From the NCBI RefSeq assembly GCF_001941865.1, contig NZ_CP016162.1:1798001-1862000 (forward strand): a DNA stretch of 64,000 bases, in the 5' to 3' direction. The notes beneath the pieces were generated by a model. It worked only from the letters and a program-made list of their open reading frames with translations, made no database searches and was not told the DNA's origin. The translations under genes and the position numbers were made by a program. Positions 52,664 to 61,178 of this stretch are shown here, piece by piece (the stretch's first letter is position 1; the number at the start of each line of letters is the position of its first letter). This DNA comes from Pseudomonas alcaliphila JAB1 (GTDB taxonomy: Bacteria > Pseudomonadota > Gammaproteobacteria > Pseudomonadales > Pseudomonadaceae).

Positions 52664-52936
52664 GCTGAGAGGAGCAGGCAGTCCCCGGGTGTGCATGAGT
52701 GCAGCCAGGAAAGTTGAGACACCGTCGAGAGATTTCCCCCATGGCGGCTTTCGCTGCGGGAAACGCGGGTATCATGCCCGGCGTAATATCAGGGACGACC
52801 CACAAGTGCCAAGGAAGGGCTGCCTTTTTGCCGCCTGAACGCTTTCCTTCGCCAAACCCGCGCATCACCTCTTTGTGGTCAATGGATCGTATCTGACATT
52901 CGGTTTGTGTCCCTCATCCACACCGAGATTGTCGCC

Positions 52937-54307
52937 ATGTCGAAACTGCCCATTGCCCTATGCCTCAGTTTGTTTCTCACGCAGGCTGTCCATGCAGCCG
53001 ATCTGGAGGAACTGTTCGATGAGAGTCGTTACGGCGAGTTTTTGCCAAAGGCCGAGCGTGCAGCAGCAACAGGCGATGCGCTAGCCTTGTTCTTGCTCGG
53101 CAAGGCTTATCACCTTGGGCGCGGTGTGGATGAGAACGAGGCGCTTGCCAGGAGCTATTACGAAAAGGCCCGCGCCAGCGGTTCTGCTCGAGCCAGCCAC
53201 AACCTTGGCTCCATGCTGATGAGTGAAAAGCGGATCAAGGATGCAATTCCTCTGTTTGAAGAGGCTCTGCAACGCGGTCTGTTGATGCCGACGCTGATCA
53301 ATCTCGGCAAGGCTCACAGCCCGTCCGATCTTGACTATCAGAACGAGCATTATGGCTCGATTAAAAAAGCGGAGCAGGCGGGTGACTACTTTGCCCAGGC
53401 TTATGAGCAGGATCCGCATATCGCCTCGCTGATGGATGCTGCGCGAAATTATCTGCAAGCTTATCTAGCGCTGCACAACCACTACTTCAGCCCGTCGACA
53501 ACAGATGACCACACCCGGCTGCGCGCCAAGGCACTGACCTGGCTGGAGAAGGGCATGGCCCGCGATAGCGCGCAGGCATGGACCAACTACGGTGTGATGT
53601 TGCTGGAAGAGTGGGATTTTGATGGCGCCCGCCAGGCTTTGCAGCAAGGGGCTGATCGCAACATTGCTGCGGCGCACTATCACTTGGCGCGAATGGCCGC
53701 CAATGGTTCAGGGCTGCCCGCAGCTGACCGCCAGGCAGAGGCGTATCACTACGAGCAGGCCGCTTTGTTGGGGCTGGAGGAGGCCACTCGGCCTGCAGTC
53801 TATCGCCTCGTGGAATTGCTTCGTTCCGAGACGGATCTGGCCATTCTCGAAGATGGCGTAAACAGGTTGGCCGTGTTGCAGGTTGCTGAAGACAGTAGCT
53901 CCCAGACTCGCTCAGTGGCAGCCCGCCTGGAGTGGGGACGCTTTCTGCAGAACCAGCGCGAGCAGGCCAGAACCTTGTCGGATAAGCCGCTGTACCTGCA
54001 CGCCTGTGGCCTGGATCTGAACCAGCTGTATGGCAGCATTTACAATCTCGGTATCAATACCTCGTGGCGATTGCAGGTTCACCGCTCGCTGGAAGAGCCC
54101 GAGCGTCTTTCCATCGAAGGGCTTGTCGATGGAGATGGTTGTGCCACGCTCTCCGATCCGTTGCCGGAATCTGTTCGAGCAAGCCTGAATGAAGGTGCGG
54201 TGCTGGCGCTTGCCTTCCCCAACTTCACCTTGCCGCTGGCGCTGAAGGAAGCCGATAACGGCTTGCGCCTCGATATGCAGGCCATAGAGCTGCCGATCCC
54301 TCAGTGA
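52937..54307 (+). CDS. Exported Sel1-repeat protein
   Basis: Protein of 456 residues with a signal peptide ([19 protein letters not shown]). Sel1-like repeats follow: [29 protein letters not shown], then [36 protein letters not shown] and [15 protein letters not shown]. The C-terminal third (from about 340, [22 protein letters not shown]) is not a repeat and is unlike anything I recognise. I start at ATG 52937 for the signal peptide. Periplasmic scaffold role likely; partner unknown. The 273-bp gap before it shows no clear signal beyond ordinary sequence. Confidence 0.78.
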   Translation: MSKLPIALCLSLFLTQAVHAADLEELFDESRYGEFLPKAERAAATGDALALFLLGKAYHLGRGVDENEALARSYYEKARASGSARASHNLGSMLMSEKRIKDAIPLFEEALQRGLLMPTLINLGKAHSPSDLDYQNEHYGSIKKAEQAGDYFAQAYEQDPHIASLMDAARNYLQAYLALHNHYFSPSTTDDHTRLRAKALTWLEKGMARDSAQAWTNYGVMLLEEWDFDGARQALQQGADRNIAAAHYHLARMAANGSGLPAADRQAEAYHYEQAALLGLEEATRPAVYRLVELLRSETDLAILEDGVNRLAVLQVAEDSSSQTRSVAARLEWGRFLQNQREQARTLSDKPLYLHACGLDLNQLYGSIYNLGINTSWRLQVHRSLEEPERLSIEGLVDGDGCATLSDPLPESVRASLNEGAVLALAFPNFTLPLALKEADNGLRLDMQAIELPIPQ

Positions 54308-54334
54308 TGATCGCCGCGCCTGGATCGGGTGTAT

Positions 54335-54364
54335 CCTCGTCCGTTCGAATAGAACTGGACGAGG
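54335..54364 (+). promoter_or_regulatory. Palindrome over the DUF1285 ribosome site
   Basis: CCTCGTCC (54335-54342), GTTC, GAATA, GAAC (54352-54355), T, GGACGAGG (54357-54364). Twelve pairs with a single bulge. The GAGG of the ribosome site (GAGGAAAG, 54361-54368) is in the right arm, so an RNA hairpin would mask it; a repressor operator is the alternative. Confidence 0.5.
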
Positions 54365-54371
54365 AAAGAGC

Positions 54372-54941
54372 ATGAGCGATCCAGGCAAGGCCGGCGACCT
54401 GCTGGCGCAGATCCCCAAGGGCGAAGGCAAGGGCCTGCCCCCTGTGCACCTGTGGAACCCCGATTTCTGTGGCGATATCGACATGCGTATCGCCCGCGAT
54501 GGCACCTGGTATTACCTGGGCACGCCCATCGGCCGCAAACCCATGGTGCGGCTGTTTTCAACCATCATCCGCCGTGACGGCGACGATTATTTCCTGATCA
54601 CGCCGGTGGAGAAGGTGGGCATCAAGGTAGACGACGCGCCCTTCGTTGCCGTGACCCTGCAGGTGGAAGGTGAGGGTGAGGCGCAGGTGCTGCGCTTTAC
54701 CACCAACGTCGAGGACGAGGTCGTGGCCGGCGCCGAGCACCCGATTCGGGTGGAGATCGACCCTGTGACACTCGAACCCTCGCCCTACATTCTGGTGCGG
54801 CGTAACCTTGAAGCGCTGATTCATCGCAACGTGTTCTACCAACTGGTGGAACTGGCGGTGGAGCGCGAAGTGGACGGCAAGCCTTGGCTGGGGGTGTGGA
54901 GTGCCGGGCAGTTCTATCCCATCGGGCCGTCCCCGGTCTGA
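54372..54941 (+). CDS. DUF1285 protein
   Basis: Cytoplasmic protein of 189 residues. [46 protein letters not shown] and [18 protein letters not shown] are the DUF1285 hallmarks. Two-barrel fold family of unknown function, common in proteobacteria. Its ribosome site lies in a strong palindrome (54335-54364). Confidence 0.88.
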   Translation: MSDPGKAGDLLAQIPKGEGKGLPPVHLWNPDFCGDIDMRIARDGTWYYLGTPIGRKPMVRLFSTIIRRDGDDYFLITPVEKVGIKVDDAPFVAVTLQVEGEGEAQVLRFTTNVEDEVVAGAEHPIRVEIDPVTLEPSPYILVRRNLEALIHRNVFYQLVELAVEREVDGKPWLGVWSAGQFYPIGPSPV

Positions 54942-55005
54942 GTGGGCAATTCGGGATAAGCGCCGGTGCGCGCAGCGCACCCTGCGGGTTTGACAGGAGA
55001 CGCAG

Positions 55006-55536
55006 ATGGATGAGCATCGCATCGAAACCGAACGCCTGACGCTGCGCCCACCGCAGCCGCAGGATGCTGCCGAGGTGCAACGTCTGGCTGGTGATTTTCG
55101 CATTGCCGATGTCACCAGCAGCATTCCCCATCCTTATCCGCCCGAGCTGGCGCAGCAGTGGATCGAGCGCTGCGCACAGGACTGGGCCAGTGGCACGGCG
55201 GCCAACTTCATCATCACCGAGTCGGCCAGCGGCAAGCTGGTCGGCAGCATGGCGCTGAAGGACATCGGCCGCGGCGAGGCCGAGGTGGGCTATTGGATCG
55301 GCGTGCCTTACTGGAGCCGTGGCTACGCCAGCGAAGCCTGCAATGCCCTGGTGGATTTCGCCTTCCAGCAACTGCGTCTGCGTCGCCTGCACGCCAGCCA
55401 CCTGGCGCGCAATCCGCAATCCGGCCGAGTGCTGTTCAAGGCCGGCTTCCGCCATCTGGGCCTGGGCCACAGCCAGTGCGGCAGCCAGGGCAAGGTCGAA
55501 CCAGTCGAACTCTACGAGCGAGTTTCCGGCGAGTGA
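55006..55536 (+). CDS. GNAT acetyltransferase (RimJ/RimL type)
   Basis: Protein of 176 residues. ETERLTLRPPQPQDAAEV at the start, GEAEVGYWIGVPYWSRGYASEA (acetyl-CoA loop) and RRLHASHLARNPQSGRVLFKAGF, typical of the RimJ/RimL-like group acetylating N termini or small molecules. GGAG precedes the ATG. Target unknown. It converges on the subtilase with a 12-bp gap. Confidence 0.88.
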   Translation: MDEHRIETERLTLRPPQPQDAAEVQRLAGDFRIADVTSSIPHPYPPELAQQWIERCAQDWASGTAANFIITESASGKLVGSMALKDIGRGEAEVGYWIGVPYWSRGYASEACNALVDFAFQQLRLRRLHASHLARNPQSGRVLFKAGFRHLGLGHSQCGSQGKVEPVELYERVSGE

Positions 55537-55548
55537 CCTGAACGGCCC

Positions 55549-57321
55549 TCAACGCACCCGATCACGACTCTGTACCGCCAGGTCCAGCGCCTTCTGCATA
55601 TCCAGCCGCGCCGAGCGGCCCACGTCCTTGTCACTCATCTTGTAGTTGCGCTCCGATGGCAGGATCGGCGCGGTCAGGTCTTCGGCGTCCATCGGTTCGA
55701 AGTCGTAATCACCGCCGATGGTCATGGCGCTGCGCCGTAGCAGCATGCGTACCTGTTCCGGCTGCAGGCGCGGATTGATCGACAGCATGGCGGCGACCAC
55801 ACCGGTGACCAGGGGCGTGGCGTATGAGGTGCCACAATGCACCTCGCCGGTCGCATCGACCTCTTGGGTGGAAGCGCGGGCACAGGCGGCGGCGGTGATG
55901 TCGACGCGCATGTCGACGTTCGATGAGTCGCGTTTGACCACGTAAGTCGGGTCGTCGATTTCGGCCTCTTTTTCCTTGCTGCGCTGATGCCCGCCGACCA
56001 CCAGCAACTGCTCGGTAATGAACGAGGAGGGCAGGCGGTACTCGTCCCGACCGGAGAAGGACGAACCGTTGCCGGCGGAGTTGATCACCAGCACGTCCGG
56101 GTGTTCCTCGCGCAGCCACAGGAAGAACTCCTCCAGCAATTCTTCGTAGCCGCTCATGGCGATGCCGGAGCGCACCAGCGAATCGATCTCGTCGCCTTCG
56201 ACGTTGCGCGTGCCAACGCGGTGGATGCCCCAGCTCCAGTTGAGTACGCGTACGCCGTCTTCCACCAGGTTCACCGACGCGGCGATGTTGGCGGTGATGC
56301 CGGCGTCCGAGTTGCGCTCGACGATGATTTCGAAGCCCTGGCTGGCTTTGTCCAGGCCGCGCAGGAAGCCGGTGTTGCCGCCCTTGTCCCAGTGCGCGGC
56401 GAGAATCCCGGTCACGGTGCTGCCGTGGTTGTCGGGCTCGTCGGCATCACGCGCATAGACGCAGGTACGCGGTTTACCGTCGGGGCAGGCGCCGAGGTAG
56501 TCGGCGAAGTCGGGCGAATCGAAATCGACGTTGCGCTCGATCACGCCGACGCGAATCGGCTCGGCTTCGATGGGCGTCTCACCCGCCGGGATGCGTCGCT
56601 GGTAATAGTTCACCGCATCCATGAAGCGGTTCGCCGCCCACTCTTCGGAGTTCTTTTCCGGTTTATGTGCCGGCTGGCGGGCGGCCTCGCTTTCTTCGCC
56701 ACGCTCCGGTGCGCTTTCTTCCACCACCACAGCATCGACGCTGACTTCGTTGCCGATGCGCAGCACCAGCGCGTCACGTTCGGTCAGGTTCTTCACCGGC
56801 AGGCGCAGTTGGTAGACGTTCAGCGGTGGGATGGCGCCGACCACCTTGGCGTTGTATTTCTTCGCCAGACGCCTGGCCTCGTCGAGACCATCGTGGCTTT
56901 CCTCGATCAGCAGGCTGACCAGATCGACATAGGTGGTCAGGCCATCCATGTTCTTCGCCACTTCATCCGGGCCGGCAGCGAGCACATGGCTGCGATGCAG
57001 CGACAACCAGACCGGATTGCTGGCGCGCGAGCCGTCCTCCAGCCACAGCGGTGCGCTGCGATGTTCGTTGCTGTTCAACTGTAGGCGCAGGCCATCGCCA
57101 GTGCGCTTGACCGCCGAAGCGGGCAGGGTGTCATCGCCGAGCCGCAGCCTGGGCAGCTTCGCGCCAAGGCCACGCACCTGCATGCACCATTCCTGCTTTT
57201 CACTGGCGAGCAGGTCGCCGCAGCGTTGCAGGCTCTGGATGCGCAGCGGTTCCTGCGCGCTGGCAAGAGGGCTCAGCACGGCCATGACCAGGGCAGCGAG
57301 AAGGGGGCGGTTGAGCAGCAT
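55549..57321 (-). CDS. Exported subtilisin-like protein with Asp-to-Glu catalytic change
   Basis: Protein of 590 residues. Signal peptide LLNRPLLAALVMAVLSPLASA; a region of about 230 residues (pro- or accessory domain); then the S8 domain. His299 (NHGSTVTGILAAH), the oxyanion Asn (INSAGNGS) and the nucleophile Ser499 (GTSYATPLVTGVVAAML) are intact, but the catalytic Asp is Glu262 (VGVIERNVDFDSPDF where VIDTGVD is usual). I read the GAG codon at 56536-56538 directly. Start at ATG 57321. It may be a weakened or specialised protease, or non-catalytic. Divergent from the DUF1624 gene. Confidence 0.85.
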   Translation of the reverse strand: MLLNRPLLAALVMAVLSPLASAQEPLRIQSLQRCGDLLASEKQEWCMQVRGLGAKLPRLRLGDDTLPASAVKRTGDGLRLQLNSNEHRSAPLWLEDGSRASNPVWLSLHRSHVLAAGPDEVAKNMDGLTTYVDLVSLLIEESHDGLDEARRLAKKYNAKVVGAIPPLNVYQLRLPVKNLTERDALVLRIGNEVSVDAVVVEESAPERGEESEAARQPAHKPEKNSEEWAANRFMDAVNYYQRRIPAGETPIEAEPIRVGVIERNVDFDSPDFADYLGACPDGKPRTCVYARDADEPDNHGSTVTGILAAHWDKGGNTGFLRGLDKASQGFEIIVERNSDAGITANIAASVNLVEDGVRVLNWSWGIHRVGTRNVEGDEIDSLVRSGIAMSGYEELLEEFFLWLREEHPDVLVINSAGNGSSFSGRDEYRLPSSFITEQLLVVGGHQRSKEKEAEIDDPTYVVKRDSSNVDMRVDITAAACARASTQEVDATGEVHCGTSYATPLVTGVVAAMLSINPRLQPEQVRMLLRRSAMTIGGDYDFEPMDAEDLTAPILPSERNYKMSDKDVGRSARLDMQKALDLAVQSRDRVR

Positions 57322-57450
57322 GGGGCAGGGCCTCCGTGGCAAGTGTTCTGCCTTTTTCCGACTTTCTCCGCCGCGCTTCGTTCAGATGGGTTATGCCGTG
57401 TCGGTCGCGTGAGAATGTGCGCATCGGTCACAGCGCTTCGTCGATAAATC

Positions 57451-57463
57451 GTTATATTATTAC
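57451..57463. promoter_or_regulatory. Zur-type box before the DUF1624 gene
   Basis: GTTATATTATTAC agrees at all but one defined position with the zinc-repressor core GTTATANTATAAC. It is 32 bp before the DUF1624 ATG in the divergent gap with the subtilase, so it could serve either gene. A second box lies at 60972. Confidence 0.55.
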
Positions 57464-57494
57464 GTTTATTCACGCCCATAATTCGAAGCCTTTC

Positions 57495-58634
57495 ATGTCC
57501 TCCAATCGTCTGCTCTCGATCGACGCCCTGCGCGGCCTGGTCATCCTCTTCATGTTGCTCGATCACGTTCGTGAAACCTTCTACCTGCACCAGCAGGTCG
57601 GCGACCCAATGGACGTGACCGCTACTGATCCTGCGCTGTTCTTCAGCCGTACCCTGGCACATCTGTGCGCGCCGGTGTTCATCCTGCTCACCGGGCTTTC
57701 GGCGTTTCTCTATGGCGAGAAGCAGATGAGCCGAGCAGCGACCAGCGCCTTCCTGTTCAAGCGCGGGCTGTTTCTGGTGGTGCTGGAGTTCACCCTGGTC
57801 AACTTCGCCTGGACCTTCCAGTTCCCGCCCACGGTGATCTACCTGCAGGTGATCTGGGCCATCGGCCTGAGCATGCTGGCGCTCGCCGTGCTGCTGTGGC
57901 TGCCGCGAACGCTGCTGGCCGTGCTGGGCCTGGCGCTGGTGGCCGGGCACAACCTGCTCGATGGGCTGCACTTCGGCCCGGAGTCGGCGATGCACATCCC
58001 CTGGGCGGTGCTGCATGACCGCGGCTGGATCGAGTTTTCCGACACGCTGCGCCTGCGCACGTCGTACCCGGTGCTGCCGTGGATCGGGGTGATCGCCCTG
58101 GGCTATGTGATCGGCCCGTGGTTCCGCTGGACCAATGCGCCCGAGCAGCGCCTGCAATGGTTGCGTCGCGCCGGTTTCTCTGCGCTGGCGCTGTTCGTGA
58201 TACTGCGCCTGCTCAACGGCTATGGCGAAAAACCCTGGGCCGTGGAAGAAACCGCACTGCAAACGCTGATGGGCCTGTTCAACATCACCAAGTATCCGCC
58301 GTCGCTGCTGTTCCTGGCGCTGACGCTGGGCGTCGGCCTGTTGCTGCTGGCCTACTTCGAGCGCCGCAACGATGGACGCATGGTGCGCACCCTGGCTGTG
58401 TTCGGCAGCGCGCCGATGTTCTTCTACCTGCTGCACCTGTACGTGCTGAAGCTGCTCTACATCGCCGCCTTCGCCATCTGGGGCGCGAACCAGGGGCATT
58501 ACTTCGGCTTCGACTCGATGGGCTGGGTCTGGGTAGCGACGCTGGTGCTGACGCTGCTGCTGTTTGCGCCCACGCAGTGGTTCGCGCGGCTCAAGGCGCG
58601 GCGTCGCGACATTCGCTGGTTGAAGTACCTCTGA
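57495..58634 (+). CDS. DUF1624 multi-pass membrane protein
   Basis: Membrane protein of 379 residues with about ten helices. The start RLLSIDALRGLVILFMLLDHVRETFY is the DUF1624/heparan-alpha-glucosaminide N-acetyltransferase-like signature, with the conserved DALRG and DHVR. A later PVFILLTGLSAFLYG and FGSAPMFFYLLHLY also fit. Likely acyl transfer across the membrane, acceptor unknown. I chose ATG 57495; in-frame upstream starts have no family support. A Zur-like box just upstream suggests zinc-starvation control. Confidence 0.85.
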   Translation: MSSNRLLSIDALRGLVILFMLLDHVRETFYLHQQVGDPMDVTATDPALFFSRTLAHLCAPVFILLTGLSAFLYGEKQMSRAATSAFLFKRGLFLVVLEFTLVNFAWTFQFPPTVIYLQVIWAIGLSMLALAVLLWLPRTLLAVLGLALVAGHNLLDGLHFGPESAMHIPWAVLHDRGWIEFSDTLRLRTSYPVLPWIGVIALGYVIGPWFRWTNAPEQRLQWLRRAGFSALALFVILRLLNGYGEKPWAVEETALQTLMGLFNITKYPPSLLFLALTLGVGLLLLAYFERRNDGRMVRTLAVFGSAPMFFYLLHLYVLKLLYIAAFAIWGANQGHYFGFDSMGWVWVATLVLTLLLFAPTQWFARLKARRRDIRWLKYL

Positions 58635-58665
58635 GAGCGGCCGTCGTAGAGTGCGCTCGACATTG

Positions 58666-58679
58666 GCACGATGTCGTGC
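58666..58679. other. Short perfect palindrome
   Basis: GCACGA, TG, TCGTGC just after the DUF1624 gene. No T run. Unknown. Confidence 0.3.
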
Positions 58680-58681
58680 GT

Positions 58682-58743
58682 TGTAGGAGCCCGCTTGCGG
58701 GCGATGGCTGACTGACGCGATCGCCGGCAAGCCGGCTCCTACA
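58682..58743. repeat. REP element
   Basis: TGTAGGAGCC (58682-58691) and GGCTCCTACA (58734-58743) with inner CGCTTGCGGGCGA and TCGCCGGCAAGCC arms: a classical Pseudomonas REP, between two convergent genes. Confidence 0.88.
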
Positions 58744-58779
58744 GGTCGAGTTGCGGAGTCTTTTCCGCGCGGCTGCGGC

Positions 58780-60834
58780 TTACAGCTTCATGTTCACCGA
58801 CAGATAGGCCGAGCGACCTGGGGCAGGGGAGAACATCGGTTGTTCGTCGCCAGCGGCCCAGAAGAAGTTGTCGAACCACACGTATTCATAGTCGCGGTCG
58901 GTCAGGTTCTTCATCTGCAGGTCAAGGCTGGTGGTGGCCGAAACCTGATAGCGCACGTTGGCGTCGAGCACCGCGAAGCCGCCGTACTTGCCTTGCTGGT
59001 TCAGCTCATCAATGTAGTAGTCGCCCTGGGCGCGGGCCGACAGGCCGAAGCGCCAGGCATCGTTGAACTGATAGTCGACGCCTGCATTGCTGATGTAGCG
59101 AGGCGTGGAGAACACCTCCTTGCCCGCCAGCGACTGCCCGCCAGCGGTGAACGCGCTGACCACCTTGGCTTCCTGGATGGCGTGCGAGCCCCACACCGTC
59201 CACTGGTCATTCAGTTGTGCGGTGAGTTGCATGTCGATGCCGCGACGCTTGGTTTCACCCAGGCCGACGGTGGTGCCGGTGCTGGGCATGTTGGCCACTT
59301 CGTCGGTGGCTTCCTGTTGCCACACGGCGATGCGCGCCTCCGAGCCGGCGAAGGGTTTGAACTTCACCCCCACTTCCTTGCCGGTGTTGATCGACGGTTT
59401 ATACGAGGCCTGGCCGGCTGTCATGTAGGCCGGTGCGGTGGAGCCGGTGAGGATCTGGAAGGTGCGCCCCCAGTTGGCGTAGACGTTGATATCCGGGGTG
59501 ATGCTGTACACCACGCTGAGCTTGGGCTGCTCGATCCAGCCGTAGTCCTGCAGTTCGGCCTTCTCGCCGTTCATCAGCTCGGTATTACCGGAGAACTTGT
59601 CGACGCGGTACGCCGGAATGATCTTGAGCTGCTCGATGGGCTGGATGATCGCCTGGGCATAGGCGCCAGTGTTGTACAGCGTGTAGCTGTCGTCGTTTTG
59701 TGTGCGTGCCGGCGGCGCATCGAAATCAGTGGGGATGCCGAAGTTGTAGCGATAGCGGCGGTATTCGTTGTTCTGCTGCTCGTAGTTGATGCCGCCGTCG
59801 AGGGTCAGCATCTCGTGGGCGCGCCAGGTCAGGTTGCTCAGCACGCCGGTCTGGCGCTCTTCCCACTGGCGGCGCTGACGCGGGGCATTGCCGACCGGGT
59901 AGCTGGTGAAGGTCACGGTGCGGTCATCGTCGTAGCTGTTGTAGTACAGCTTGTTGCTCAGGCTCAGGTCGTCGCTGAGCTGGAAGTCGGCATGCGCGCT
60001 AAGGTGCTTCATGTCGCGGTCGTCGCCATCGTTGGCGTTCTTCTCCGGCGACTGCGAGCGGCTCGCGGCCAGCTCCTGCGCGGTGAGAAAACCCGGCTCC
60101 TCGGCCTGGTGGTGGTAGAGGCGGGCGATCACGCCGAGCTTCATGGTCTGCTCGTCATCGGTGACGAACCATTTGCCGCCCAGGGAATACTTGTTGGAGT
60201 TGCTGTGGTCGCGGAAACCGTCGGAATCCTGCTTGGCCAGAAAGTAGTTTTGCGCGAAGTTGCCTTCCTCGTGGCCGATGGCCAGCTTCAATTCACGGGT
60301 GTTGAAGCTGCCGTAGGTCAGGCGGCCGTCGGTGTAGTTGCCGCCCTGACGGGTGACGAAATTGATGTTGCCGCCGATGTTGTGCAGGCCGTAGCGCGGG
60401 TCATTGGTGCCGCGCACCACCTCGATGTAGTCGATGTCCAGCGGGAAGATCATGTCGATGAAGCGCTGGTTGCCGCTGTTGACGTTGCTCGGCACGCCGT
60501 CGATCAGCGTCTTGATGCCATTGATGTAGCCCTCGCCGTTGAAGGCGCGGAAGGTCACCTTGCCGGATTCGGCGCCCATACGCGTCTCGGTCAGCTGGAT
60601 GCCGGGCATCTGGCCTACCAGCTCCCAGCTGTTCATCACGTTCTTATCCTCGATCTTGTCACTGCCCATGATGTCGACCGAACTCAGGATGCTGTCGGTG
60701 CGTAGCGTGCCGCTGGCCTCGGGGGTGACGTAGACCGAGCCGAGCGAAACGGTGGAGTTGCCGGAGGAGGCGGCGTGAATCTGAGGCGTGACCAGGGCGG
60801 TCATGACGGCGAGGGAGGCCGAAGTGGCTTTCAT
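58780..60834 (-). CDS. TonB-dependent outer-membrane receptor
   Basis: Receptor of 684 residues. Signal peptide (MKATSASLAVMTALVTPQIHA), a TonB-box-like VYVTPE, a plug with NSWELVGQMPGIQLTETR, IKTLIDGVPSN, IDYIEVVRGTNDPRYGLHNIGGNI, then a beta barrel with NVYANWGRTFQI, and a last strand AYLSVNMKL. Substrate is not readable from motifs. A Zur-like box about 140 bp upstream suggests uptake of zinc or a zinc chelate; I recall a zinc-repressed receptor of this general type in P. aeruginosa (PA1922). AGGA ribosome site on minus. Confidence 0.88.
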   Translation of the reverse strand: MKATSASLAVMTALVTPQIHAASSGNSTVSLGSVYVTPEASGTLRTDSILSSVDIMGSDKIEDKNVMNSWELVGQMPGIQLTETRMGAESGKVTFRAFNGEGYINGIKTLIDGVPSNVNSGNQRFIDMIFPLDIDYIEVVRGTNDPRYGLHNIGGNINFVTRQGGNYTDGRLTYGSFNTRELKLAIGHEEGNFAQNYFLAKQDSDGFRDHSNSNKYSLGGKWFVTDDEQTMKLGVIARLYHHQAEEPGFLTAQELAASRSQSPEKNANDGDDRDMKHLSAHADFQLSDDLSLSNKLYYNSYDDDRTVTFTSYPVGNAPRQRRQWEERQTGVLSNLTWRAHEMLTLDGGINYEQQNNEYRRYRYNFGIPTDFDAPPARTQNDDSYTLYNTGAYAQAIIQPIEQLKIIPAYRVDKFSGNTELMNGEKAELQDYGWIEQPKLSVVYSITPDINVYANWGRTFQILTGSTAPAYMTAGQASYKPSINTGKEVGVKFKPFAGSEARIAVWQQEATDEVANMPSTGTTVGLGETKRRGIDMQLTAQLNDQWTVWGSHAIQEAKVVSAFTAGGQSLAGKEVFSTPRYISNAGVDYQFNDAWRFGLSARAQGDYYIDELNQQGKYGGFAVLDANVRYQVSATTSLDLQMKNLTDRDYEYVWFDNFFWAAGDEQPMFSPAPGRSAYLSVNMKL

Positions 60835-61178
60835 GGGTATTCCTAGCGTTGCATTTTCTAAGTGGGGGGAGGGTGTTGCGCTGGCTTGCTGCGCGGGCTG
60901 GCGCGTCTCCAGGCGGCAGCGGGTTGTCCGGTCGGCCGGAACGTATCGACGAATTATCTCTAATTCAAGACGTTATATCATAACAATTCTGATACGCTCG
61001 ACCAGTTCGAAATCAAGCTATGGGGCCGTAAGGGCTCTGGCTAGGGCCGTCTGAGGCTGAGCAATCGGCGCAACGGCCGATGAGCATTGGCCTGACCTGC
61101 ACGAACGATTAGACGCCAGCCCGCCAATGGCGTATCAATATCAGACGTCTTCCGCGTTTCTATCCAAACAGAATCACT
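60835..61178. other. Divergent gap, receptor/cyclase
   Basis: 344 bp between the receptor and the cyclase gene. It holds the Zur-like box (60972-60984) and, 5 bp to its left, a second palindrome GAATTA, TCTC, TAATTC (60951-60966). I see no convincing -35/-10 pair for either gene and no ORF. Confidence 0.5.
60972..60984. promoter_or_regulatory. Zur-type box before the TonB receptor
   Basis: GTTATATCATAAC, one mismatch to GTTATANTATAAC and with full GTTAT/ATAAC symmetry. It lies 138 bp before the receptor ATG on minus. Confidence 0.6.

Noticed and set aside
58664..58680. Sigma-54-like TTGGCACG...TGC
   Set aside because: The GG to GC spacing is 11, not 10, and it lies between two convergent genes; it is explained by the palindrome GCACGA-TG-TCGTGC.
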